A stretch of DNA of 36,570 nucleotides, from assembly GCA_014380065.1 (NCBI GenBank), contig JACMKO010000011.1:1-36570 (forward strand), written 5' to 3'. The stretch comes from Leptolyngbya sp. ES-bin-22 (GTDB taxonomy: Bacteria; Cyanobacteriota; Cyanobacteriia; Leptolyngbyales; Leptolyngbyaceae). This document shows, piece after piece, positions 28,898 to 35,849 of the stretch; position 1 is the stretch's first letter, and each line of letters starts with the position of its first letter. Position numbers and translations under genes: made by a program. The notes below the pieces were generated by a model. It worked only from the letters and a program-made list of their open reading frames with translations, ran no database searches and was not told the DNA's origin.

Positions 28898-29086
28898 CTA
28901 AACTGGCTCTGGAATGGTCTGCGGAATCGTTCCTGGCACCGTTTGTGGAATCGTTCCGGGGACAGGTTCCGGTACGGGACCAGGAATCGGTTCGGGCACA
29001 GGTCCGGGAATCGGCTGTGGCACTGTACCAGGGTTAGGGATCGGCGGATCGGGCATGGGAATCGGTGGCTCGGGTATGTAGATCAT
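28898..29086 (-). CDS. Small proline-rich repeat protein
   Basis: The 62-residue product begins MIYIPEPPIPMPDPPIPNPG and continues as tandem six-residue units of the form GPVPEP/GTIPQT/VPGPI. About half of the residues are Pro. The repetition is visible in DNA as near-identical 18-bp blocks. I have seen similar short proline-rich frames in cyanobacteria, which supports it as a gene, but repeats can keep a frame open by chance. A GTG at 29110 would add eight residues. Function is unknown; a wall or surface-binding spacer is possible. Confidence 0.45.
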   Translation of the reverse strand: MIYIPEPPIPMPDPPIPNPGTVPQPIPGPVPEPIPGPVPEPVPGTIPQTVPGTIPQTIPEPV

Positions 29087-29300
29087 GATGGTGTCTCGAA
29101 TGATGGACACTCATCAGCCTAGAAAGCCACTAGAGAGATTACATCTTCCTAACTAGGCATCACCTTTGGCAGAGAATGCTTTAACGACTGAGACGAAACC
29201 CGATGCAGGCGATCGTTGAACAGCAAGGGAGTCAGCACTGCCTCAAACGACGATCGACGTGCAATGGTAGGGTAACGCTCACACAAGGGCTTCCTGCTTG

Positions 29301-30815
29301 ATGCAACCTGATTTCGGTCGCGTTCTAAACCCTCAAACCGAGACACCTTTACTAAAGGCGCTTCAGTCTTGTGTTCAAAAGCCCCACGCCCCGTTCTACA
29401 CACCAGGACATAAGCGTGGGCAAGGCATTCCAGCGTCCTTAGCGGCTCTATTGGGAGCACAGGTCTTTCAAGCCGATTTGCCAGAATTGCCGGAGTTGGA
29501 TAATCTCTTTGCGCCGCAAGGGGTGATTCAGGAAGCTCAAGCCTTGGCAGCAGGAGCCTTTGGAGCCGATCGCACCTGGTTTTTGACTAACGGTTCAACC
29601 GCAGGCGTGATCGCCGCGATACTGGCAACCTGCAACCCTGGCGACAAAATCATCCTGCCGCGCAATGTGCATCAATCAGCCGTTTCAGGACTCATTCTTT
29701 CGGGTGCCGTCCCCATTTTCATCCAGCCAGACTACGATCCAACGCTGGATCTTGCCCATAGCCTTACGCCTGCTGCGATCGCTGAAGCACTAGCTCAGCA
29801 TCCCGACGCGAAAGCAGTGCTGATGGTCTACCCAACCTATTACGGCGTGTGTGGTGATGTGGCGGCGATCGCGCAGCTTGCCCATCAACACAACATGCCC
29901 CTGCTGGTGGATGAAGCGCATGGTGCCCATTTTGCGTTTCATCCAGAGCTGCCGATCGCTGCACTGACAGCAGGAGCAGATTTAGTGGTGCAGTCTACCC
30001 ATAAAGTGCTGTCTGCCATGACCCAAGCGGCAATGCTGCATACCAGGGGCGATCGCGTCAAGGGCGATCGGATTAGCAAAGCGCTCCAGCTTGTGCAGTC
30101 CACCAGTCCCAGCTATCTGCTGCTGGCTTCCCTGGATGCAGCGCGTCACCAAATGGCTACCCAGGGCAAGCAACTCCTGGAATACACGCTACAACTGGCA
30201 GACGAAGCACGATCGCGCCTTGACCAAATTCCAGGGCTGTCAACGCTGAAGCCAGAGCAAGCCGGAACGGCAGGGTTTATAGCGCTCGATCGTACCCGTC
30301 TCACTGTCACTGTCACCGGTCTTGGCATCAGTGGCTTCGCAGCTGACGCAATCCTCAATGAACAACTCGGTGTGACGGCTGAATTGCCATCGTTGCAGCA
30401 CTTGACGTTTATTGTAAGTGTGGGCAATACCAGCGCTGACCTTGAGGCATTAGTGCAGGCTTTTGGGGCACTGGCAGCGATGCAAGGAGAAACCGCAGAG
30501 ACACAGAGGCGCAGAGAGAAGCAACGTCCTTCATCCCTTATCCTTCATCCTTTATCCTTTATCCCTCCTTCCTCCCTCCTCACCCCTCGCGACGCTTTCT
30601 TCGCTGCCACTGAAGCCGTCCCGGTCGCGCAAGCCGTCAATCGCATCAGCGCCGAGCTAATTTGTCCTTATCCACCAGGGATTCCGGTGTTGATGCCGGG
30701 AGAGGTGATTTCGGCAGAGGCGATCGCTTCTTTGCAAACTATCCTCGCGATCGGTGGCACGATTAGCGGCTGTGCCGATTCCAGTCTGGGAACGTTACGA
30801 ATCGTCCTTTGCTAG
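29301..30815 (+). CDS. Orn/Lys/Arg decarboxylase family PLP enzyme
   Basis: This is a fold-type I PLP enzyme of the basic amino acid decarboxylase group, about 504 residues from the ATG at 29301 (a TTG lies directly before it). Key segments are FYTPGHKRGQG near the N-terminus, NGSTAGV for phosphate binding, DEAHGAHFAF with the PLP aspartate, and STHK, whose lysine (Lys235 of this start) forms the Schiff base. Its product would be putrescine, cadaverine or agmatine. The substrate cannot be told from sequence alone. An insertion of about 36 residues encoded by repeats lies near residues 396-432. The stop codon appears to come from a mobile-like element. Confidence 0.9.
   Translation: MQPDFGRVLNPQTETPLLKALQSCVQKPHAPFYTPGHKRGQGIPASLAALLGAQVFQADLPELPELDNLFAPQGVIQEAQALAAGAFGADRTWFLTNGSTAGVIAAILATCNPGDKIILPRNVHQSAVSGLILSGAVPIFIQPDYDPTLDLAHSLTPAAIAEALAQHPDAKAVLMVYPTYYGVCGDVAAIAQLAHQHNMPLLVDEAHGAHFAFHPELPIAALTAGADLVVQSTHKVLSAMTQAAMLHTRGDRVKGDRISKALQLVQSTSPSYLLLASLDAARHQMATQGKQLLEYTLQLADEARSRLDQIPGLSTLKPEQAGTAGFIALDRTRLTVTVTGLGISGFAADAILNEQLGVTAELPSLQHLTFIVSVGNTSADLEALVQAFGALAAMQGETAETQRRREKQRPSSLILHPLSFIPPSSLLTPRDAFFAATEAVPVAQAVNRISAELICPYPPGIPVLMPGEVISAEAIASLQTILAIGGTISGCADSSLGTLRIVLC
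30487..30596. repeat. Repeat insertion inside the decarboxylase gene
   Basis: The left part (30491-30520) is a GCAGAGACACAGAGGCGC-like sequence. The right part (30529-30596) is a pyrimidine heptanucleotide array of TCATCCT/TTATCCT units, with CCTCCTCACCCC at its end. The encoded peptide AETQRRREKQR is followed by PSSLILHPLSFIPPSSLLTP. It shares PSSLILHP with insertion 1 of mutS. Confidence 0.85.
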
Positions 30816-30921
30816 TAGTCCGTCAACTAAAATTTGACGGGTAAACCAAAGCTGGGAAATTTTTAAGGTGTGTTTTTTGAGGGTTTTCAACCCGTCAAAA
30901 AATTCTTGACAGAACACTAGC
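30811..30921. mobile_element. MITE-like element at the end of the decarboxylase gene
   Basis: The 111-bp segment has terminal inverted repeats of 16 bp with 13 matches. The left end is GCTAGTAGTCCGTCAA, and the right end read in reverse is GCTAGTGTTCTGTCAA. Inside are further inverted copies of the CCGTCAA word (30820, 30834, 30890). A central hairpin (30873-30902, 13-bp stem with one bulge, TTC loop) also lies inside. The TAG in the left terminus is the stop codon of the decarboxylase. There is no transposase, so movement would need one supplied from elsewhere. Confidence 0.6.
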
Positions 30922-30925
30922 AGTA

Positions 30926-31003
30926 GATCGGTTTGATGTGATTTTTGGGACACCAGGATTCCGGGTTATTCGATAGGCTTGGGAAGCACTTATCAGACCG
31001 ATC
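30926..31003. mobile_element. Short palindromic element flanked by TA, possible MITE
   Basis: GATCGGTTTGAT (30926-30937) and ATCAGACCGATC (30992-31003) are inverted repeats with one mismatch. TA stands on both outer sides, as in elements related to IS630/Tc1-mariner. The 78-bp segment has no coding capacity. It follows the first element by 4 bp. Confidence 0.45.
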
Positions 31004-31017
31004 TAGATGCGATCGCC

Positions 31018-31070
31018 CCAAAAGCCCTTCATCCTTTAGCCTTCATCCTTTAGCCTTCCCCCCCCTTCCC
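31018..31070. repeat. CT-rich heptanucleotide array directly before cbiT
   Basis: Units such as CCTTCAT and CCTTTAG repeat at 7-bp or 14-bp spacing. They end in a C8 tract and TTCCC next to the ATG at 31071. The arrangement matches the tracts before potB and potC and leaves no usual ribosome-binding site. Confidence 0.7.
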
Positions 31071-31673
31071 ATGCCTTCCTCTCTCTGGTCTTACGTTACT
31101 CCCGGCATTCCTGACGATCTGTTTGAGCGGTTGCCCGGTATTCCTATGAGTCCACGCGAAGTACGCTTACTCATTCTGTCTTCGTTACGGCTCAAGGCAG
31201 ACTCAATCCTATGGGATATTGGTGCGGGAACAGGCACCATTTCGGTGGAGGCAGGCTTGCTCTGTCCACAGGGGCGTATTACCGCGATCGAACGTGACGA
31301 AGACGTGGCTAACCTGATTCGACGGAACTGCGATCGCTTTGGCGTGAGTAATGTCGAGGTGATTGAGGGCATTGCGCCTGAATGTTTGACCAGCCTACCT
31401 CAGTCGCCGCACCGTGTTTGCATTGAAGGTGGACGTTCCATTAAAGCGATTCTAGCTGAGGTATGGCAGCACTTACAGCCACAGGGACGCATCGTCGCTA
31501 CGGCTGCGACACTGGAAGGTCTGTATCAGGTTTCTGAGAGCTTTGCTGAACTGCAAGCTCGCAATATCGAAGTGGTGCAATCGGCTGTGAATCGATTGGA
31601 AAAACGGGGCATGAACCAAACCTTTGCAGCGATCGATCCAATTTTTGTTCTTAGTGGAGAAAAATTAGACTAG
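31071..31673 (+). CDS. cbiT: Precorrin-6Y/cobalt-precorrin decarboxylating methyltransferase, CbiT part
   Basis: The 200-residue enzyme methylates and decarboxylates the corrin precursor in cobalamin synthesis. It opens with TPGIPDDLFERLPGIPMSPREVRLLILSSLRL, the typical CbiT start. The SAM-binding motif is DIGAGTGTISVEAG, followed by the acidic residue in ITAIERDEDV. The ATG at 31071 was chosen because the family start follows it at once. An upstream frame from 30945 would only add repeat-derived sequence. No other cobalamin gene is nearby, and I see no cobalamin riboswitch box upstream. Confidence 0.92.
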   Translation: MPSSLWSYVTPGIPDDLFERLPGIPMSPREVRLLILSSLRLKADSILWDIGAGTGTISVEAGLLCPQGRITAIERDEDVANLIRRNCDRFGVSNVEVIEGIAPECLTSLPQSPHRVCIEGGRSIKAILAEVWQHLQPQGRIVATAATLEGLYQVSESFAELQARNIEVVQSAVNRLEKRGMNQTFAAIDPIFVLSGEKLD

Positions 31674-32118
31674 AAGGGTGAGCGAGTGGCTGAAATGCCC
31701 TACCCGGATGAACCATCAGCGGTGAACCGTAAGGCGATCGCGGTTCACACGTTAATCAAACGTAACCGACTTCAGCGTTTAGGTTTCTGTTTTTTGTCAT
31801 GGTTGACCAAAAGCGCTTAAGAATTACTGGGAGAGCACCCTGGATTCAGCTAAAGTGATCCAAAGGATTCTTAACCTTCTTAATCTTTTGCTAATCTCAT
31901 CTCCGTTCGCAGCCTGACGAACCGATCGCGGTCAACAACTACTATTAGTTTCTTTCAAAGCGCTTTGGGTCTCCACTCAGGCGGTTCAGAGAGCGTCAGT
32001 CCAAGCGTTAAGCCTGACAAAATTTCGGGGTATCACTGTGAAGTGAGGTTCATCAACGACGTTAAATCGTTTAGCCGAGTCGCTGTCAACAGAAAGCAGG
32101 TCAAAAGAAACCAGTCTC
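31674..32118. other. Intergenic region between cbiT and cdsA
   Basis: This 445-bp gap has one clear hairpin, GTGAACCG (31722-31729) and CGGTTCAC (31741-31748) with an 11-nt loop. No T-run follows it, so a terminator role is weak. A run TTTTTT lies about 40 bp later without a stem. The rest holds neither coding frame nor repeat that I can recognise. It should contain the cdsA promoter. Confidence 0.4.
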
Positions 32119-32988
32119 ATGTCTTTTCCCCGTGTTGCAAGTGGAGTTGTCGCGATCGCCCTGGCGCTCAGCATGATCGTGCTGGGAGGCTGGTACTTTA
32201 CCGTTGGTTTTGGCATCATCATTTACCTGGGACAGTTGGAGTACTTTCAGCTTGTCCATGCCAAAGGCATTGCACCTGCTGCCAAAACTACGCTAGCGGT
32301 CAGTCAGGCATTGCTGCTGATTTCCACCGTTTCACCAACGCTAGCGGATGCGGTCTTTCCGGTCGCAGGCACATTTATCTGCTTCTATTTACTGTTTCAG
32401 CCCAAACTCGCCACGATCGCCGACATTTCTACCTCCATCCTGGGCTTGTTTTATGGCGGCTATTTGCCAAGCTACTGGGTCAGGCTACGATCGCTAGGGC
32501 AAACGGCTGTGAGCAATCTGCCGCTAGATGGTTATTTTCCACACTCCTGGTCAGCTTTACACAGTTTGCCTCAAGGCTTGACCAACACGCTGCTGGCGTT
32601 TAGCTGCATTTGGGCCGCCGATATTGGCGCGTACATCTTTGGCAAAACCTTCGGACGCACGCGCCTCTCAAACATCAGCCCCAAAAAGACGGTTGAAGGC
32701 GCAGTCTTTGGTGTCACGGGGAGCATCGTAGTGGCGATCGTCGGCTCTTGGGCGCTTCACTGGTCAGGCTGGCCTGTCACAGGTGCCGCTCTTGGCTTAC
32801 TCATTGGCATTGCCAGTCTGCTAGGCGATCTGACGGAATCGATGATGAAACGCGATGCAGGTGTCAAAGATTCTGGGCAACTCATTCCCGGACATGGCGG
32901 CATCCTCGATCGCGCTGACAGCTACGTCTTTACGGCTCCGTTGGTATACTACTTTGTCATCCTAGTTTTGCCGCTGCTGCCTCGGTAA
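32119..32988 (+). CDS. cdsA: Phosphatidate cytidylyltransferase
   Basis: This integral membrane enzyme of 289 residues makes CDP-diacylglycerol from phosphatidate and CTP, the branch point of phospholipid synthesis. It has about seven hydrophobic helices. The C-terminal family signature is complete: SLLGDLTESMMKRDAGVKDSGQLIPGHGGILDRADSYVFTAP, with its paired acidic residues. The ATG at 32119 begins a hydrophobic N-terminus; no strong ribosome-binding site is visible. The gene converges on the DUF2993 gene with a 29-bp gap. Confidence 0.94.
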   Translation: MSFPRVASGVVAIALALSMIVLGGWYFTVGFGIIIYLGQLEYFQLVHAKGIAPAAKTTLAVSQALLLISTVSPTLADAVFPVAGTFICFYLLFQPKLATIADISTSILGLFYGGYLPSYWVRLRSLGQTAVSNLPLDGYFPHSWSALHSLPQGLTNTLLAFSCIWAADIGAYIFGKTFGRTRLSNISPKKTVEGAVFGVTGSIVVAIVGSWALHWSGWPVTGAALGLLIGIASLLGDLTESMMKRDAGVKDSGQLIPGHGGILDRADSYVFTAPLVYYFVILVLPLLPR

Positions 32989-33017
32989 GGAAAGACCGTG
33001 AGGAGAGAAGTAAGGCC

Positions 33018-33758
33018 CTATTCCTCTTCTGGTGACACCATGATCTGCCCTTGACAGCGAATTTGCCCAGGTTCCAGACTGAGCGTCCTTAGAGAAACAT
33101 CAGAGCCGAGATCGAACGCAAAGCCATCGAGATCGCGGAGGGGAAAGCCTTGACGGGCGTTGACATGGGGCAACCAATGCGGGCGATCGAGGTGCAGTTT
33201 GTTACCCTCGCTCAAACGCAACCCCGTACGAATGACTACGGCTGTAGTCTGACCACTAACCGACAGCAGCGTTGCCGCCAGGGTAACCTGCCCATCACCC
33301 AACACGACTTGCGGATCTTGCAGGCGAATTTCCTCTGGCGTACGCTGCCTTAGATCGTCTTCTTTGTCCCCGTCAGCTTGCAACAGCGTCAACAAAAATT
33401 CAATCACGCCCTGCGCCAACAACGGTGCCTGCAAAGAGGCGTTCAAATCAGCTTCGTACAGTAACACTTCGCCCACGATCGGAAACGCCTGGGTGAGTCG
33501 AAGCGGCTTGCCCCGCAGCACTTGAGCAACGTTTGTGCAGATCTGCTCTCCCACAATAGAAACCTGGCTGAGGTACAAACCTCGATAAACAGCATTGCGA
33601 GCAGAAACAGAGATCCGCTTGATGCAACCAGACAAAAGCTGACGATCGCCCGCTTCGATGGCAAGTTGGAGGTCGTCTACATGCTCAAGTTGCGATCGCA
33701 GCCAAAGCCGGACTGCCGGAGACAGAACCGTGCTCATCAAACGACTTTGGTTGGACAT
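33018..33758 (-). CDS. DUF2993 (LmeA-like) protein
   Basis: The 246-residue protein fits the DUF2993 family. Members are predicted lipid-binding proteins related to mycobacterial LmeA, which binds phosphatidylinositol. Recognisable parts are VDDLQLAIEAGDRQLLSGCIKRISVSARNAVYRGLYLSQVSIVGEQI and the LLYEADLNASLQAPLL strand. No signal peptide is evident, so it may act at the cytoplasmic membrane face or thylakoid. Lipid binding is by family only. A perfect 13-bp tandem duplication spans its start codon, which creates an out-of-frame upstream ATG. Confidence 0.8.
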   Translation of the reverse strand: MSNQSRLMSTVLSPAVRLWLRSQLEHVDDLQLAIEAGDRQLLSGCIKRISVSARNAVYRGLYLSQVSIVGEQICTNVAQVLRGKPLRLTQAFPIVGEVLLYEADLNASLQAPLLAQGVIEFLLTLLQADGDKEDDLRQRTPEEIRLQDPQVVLGDGQVTLAATLLSVSGQTTAVVIRTGLRLSEGNKLHLDRPHWLPHVNARQGFPLRDLDGFAFDLGSDVSLRTLSLEPGQIRCQGQIMVSPEEE

Positions 33759-33775
33759 AAAAGTTGGACATAAAA
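33750..33775 (-). repeat. Tandem 13-bp duplication across the DUF2993 start codon
   Basis: GTTGGACATAAAA occurs twice in tandem (33750-33762 and 33763-33775). On the coding strand each copy holds an ATG. Since 13 is not a multiple of three, the outer ATG is in another frame and would give a short overlapping peptide. Confidence 0.8.
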
Positions 33776-34371
33776 AACGTGAAGCCTTTAGCGAAGACGG
33801 TAACGCGACCTGTGTACCTGTCAGATTCAGTCAAGCCAGGCAGCGAAGCTTGAAACGCCTGCTTGCGGTCAACGATACAACGTTATCGTTACAAACCACA
33901 CCAGTAGACCGATGTGGAGACACGACACTGAAACCAGACCATTCGTACAACCCTTCAAGACGGATGCTTTCCAGCTTTAACGAAGGATATGCCCATGCCA
34001 AAATCTCACATCTACTGTCGATTCACAAGTGTAAGTGTCAAGCGCCAGCAATGGCCGCTGTTTAGCTTGCACGTCTCTAGCCCACTCATCCAAAGGCAAG
34101 CTGGGGGATCGCTTCATGTGCTCATCTTGATGAAGCGATCCCCCAGAGCCTGTAATGTCAAGATTTACTGACATTACAGGCTCTGTCTTACCTGATAATC
34201 CGTATATATGCTTAAAATTTGCGCTTTAACCCCTTGACCCAACCTTTAGTTTGTCGCAACATACCCCTAGCTGCGATCCCCGCACCTACAACGCTGTGCA
34301 ATCCCAACCCTTATCAGACGTAACTGCTTAAACAGAATAACTACCAACGAATACTTAACATTGGAGAGTAA
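33759..34371. other. 613-bp intergenic region before the DUF4912 gene
   Basis: The gap separates divergent genes. Apart from the start-codon duplication at its left end and the double hairpin at 34101-34185, I see no coding frame with good character. The right part (34186-34371) is AT-richer and may contain the promoter of the DUF4912 gene. A TTGACC at about 34237 is the best -35-like word, without a convincing -10. Confidence 0.4.
34101..34185. repeat. Two adjacent perfect 17-bp hairpins
   Basis: Hairpin 1: CTGGGGGATCGCTTCAT (34101-34117) pairs with ATGAAGCGATCCCCCAG (34130-34146), loop 12 nt. Hairpin 2: CAGAGCCTGTAATGTCA (34144-34160) pairs with TGACATTACAGGCTCTG (34169-34185), loop 8 nt. 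They share the three bases CAG. Neither has a mismatch. No T-run follows, so they do not look like simple terminators. They could be part of a structured RNA, a bidirectional barrier, or mobile-element ends. Confidence 0.8.
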
Positions 34372-35640
34372 ATGACCATGACCAGAGAACGTCCGCCTCT
34401 CGCAGACATGACACTGCGACAGCTTCGTCGAGTTGCCAGCGAATACGGTGTCTCTCGCTACAGCCGTATGCGTAAAGAGCAACTTTTAGCATCAATCCAG
34501 GAGATTCAGCGTAGTCAAGGGTCATCTAATCCACTCCGACCCCTGGAGGCTCAGGCAGAAGTGGAAGCAGCAAAGTTTGACCTGGGGCAGGACGATCGAG
34601 TCGGTGGCTCACTCTCTGCTGTTGATGAAGGATTGGTAGACCTCCCAGCAGGCTACGGCGAGAGTCGGATTGTTCTGATGCCACGCGATCCACAGTGGGC
34701 GTATACCTACTGGGACATTTCCAATGAGCACAAAGAGGCTCTGCGCGGTCAAGGTGGTCTACAAATTGCACTGCGCCTCTATGATGTGACTGACATTAAT
34801 CTGGCATATCAGTCACCTCACAGCATTCAGGAGTATCCTGGCGATGAACTGTCGCGGGAGTGGTATTTGCCCATTCCAGTGAGCGATCGCGATTACGTAG
34901 TTGATATTGGCTATCGGTGTGCAGACGGACGCTGGTTGATTCTTGCGCGCTCTGTCCCAGTGCGCGTTCCCCCCGTTTATCCCTCCGACTGGATTGACGA
35001 CCATTTCATTACCGTTGCCTGGGAAGAACCATTGGTGGACAAAACCTTCCTGGAACTGGTGCCACCTAGCCGTCAAACAACCAGGGCTGGCGCTGGTATG
35101 GCAAATATGGGTACGGGTACAGATACGGCTAGTGCCATCTATAATCAGATTTTTGGTTTGGCAGAAACAACGGAAGCTCAGCGGGTTGCAGGCTCTTTGT
35201 ATGGCTCCATGCAGCAGGCACCTGTGCACGAACAAACAATTAGCTCTTACGTGTTTCCTTCGGGTATGGGTTTATGGGCACTTCCCACGACATCAGGGCT
35301 TACCATGTCAGGCGTTGGGATGTCAGGGGCTGGGTTCTCCGCCTCTGCGCCACCCATCCGTCCCCGCCAATTTTGGCTCGTTGCTGATGCTGAACTCATT
35401 GTTTATGGCGCGACGGAACCTGATGCTACCGTAACGATCGGCGGTCGTCCCATCAAGCTTAACTCTGACGGCACCTTCCGCTTTCAAATGTCTTTCCAGG
35501 ACGGTTTGATCGATTATCCTATTCTGGCAGTGGCGGCGGATGGTGAGCAGAACCGTGCCATTCACATGACGTTTACCCGCGAAACCCCCGAACGGAAGAC
35601 CAATACTAAAGAAGAAGCCGTACAAGAATGGCTGGTCTAG
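34372..35640 (+). CDS. DUF4912 protein with N-terminal Rho_N-like domain
   Basis: The 422-residue protein has three parts. A Rho_N/SAP-like helical domain (13-46, LRQLRRVASEYGVSRYSRMRKEQLLASI) may bind nucleic acid. A DUF4912 domain (about 95-215) is marked by VLMPRDPQWAYTYWDIS. A Gly/Ser/Thr-rich linker follows, then a C-terminal beta domain (333-404, with ELIVYGATEPDATVTIGGRPI). The architecture is common in cyanobacteria, but the function is unknown. Both the ATG at 34372 and that at 34378 are possible. GGAGAG before the first favours it. A good terminator follows the stop codon. Confidence 0.88.
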   Translation: MTMTRERPPLADMTLRQLRRVASEYGVSRYSRMRKEQLLASIQEIQRSQGSSNPLRPLEAQAEVEAAKFDLGQDDRVGGSLSAVDEGLVDLPAGYGESRIVLMPRDPQWAYTYWDISNEHKEALRGQGGLQIALRLYDVTDINLAYQSPHSIQEYPGDELSREWYLPIPVSDRDYVVDIGYRCADGRWLILARSVPVRVPPVYPSDWIDDHFITVAWEEPLVDKTFLELVPPSRQTTRAGAGMANMGTGTDTASAIYNQIFGLAETTEAQRVAGSLYGSMQQAPVHEQTISSYVFPSGMGLWALPTTSGLTMSGVGMSGAGFSASAPPIRPRQFWLVADAELIVYGATEPDATVTIGGRPIKLNSDGTFRFQMSFQDGLIDYPILAVAADGEQNRAIHMTFTRETPERKTNTKEEAVQEWLV

Positions 35641-35668
35641 CCTGACCACTTGAATGCGTTACTCCCTT

Positions 35669-35698
35669 GCCCTCGATCGTGCGATCGAGGGCTTTTTT
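35669..35698 (+). terminator. Rho-independent terminator after the DUF4912 gene
   Basis: GCCCTCGATCG (35669-35679) and CGATCGAGGGC (35682-35692) form an 11-bp stem on either side of TG. Six T residues follow at once (35693-35698). It lies 29 bp after the stop codon. This is the strongest terminator in the window. Confidence 0.88.
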
Positions 35699-35849
35699 GG
35701 TATAGGTAGTCACGTGGATTGCCATCAAACTGTCGCTGAACACGATCGTGCGAATAAGCAAGATTGAGCCAACAAGAATGAGCAGTTGTTAGGCAAAGTT
35801 GCTTAAATTGGGAAAGATCGGCATTCAGCACTCAACGAGGTAACTCCGC

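Noticed and set aside
29301-30815. The decarboxylase as a pseudogene because of its insertion
   Set aside because: The frame is intact, the PLP residues are present and the C-terminal domain continues after the insertion.
30873-30902. Terminator after the decarboxylase
   Set aside because: The stem has T residues upstream and A residues downstream, the reverse of a terminator layout.
31004-31070. A possible cobalamin riboswitch before cbiT
   Set aside because: No B12-box consensus is visible, and the space is filled by repeat arrays and MITE-like elements.
31683-31750. A tRNA-like stretch with a stem (GTGAACCG/CGGTTCAC)
   Set aside because: The T-arm consensus, anticodon arm and acceptor pairing are missing, so only a hairpin is reported.
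31965-32603. A 212-codon open frame overlapping cdsA
   Set aside because: It is in another frame of cdsA, has no recognisable domain and would remove the better supported cdsA start region.
33658-34065. A 135-codon frame overlapping the DUF2993 start and the gap after it
   Set aside because: The left part is antisense to DUF2993, the composition is atypical, and there is no ribosome-binding site.
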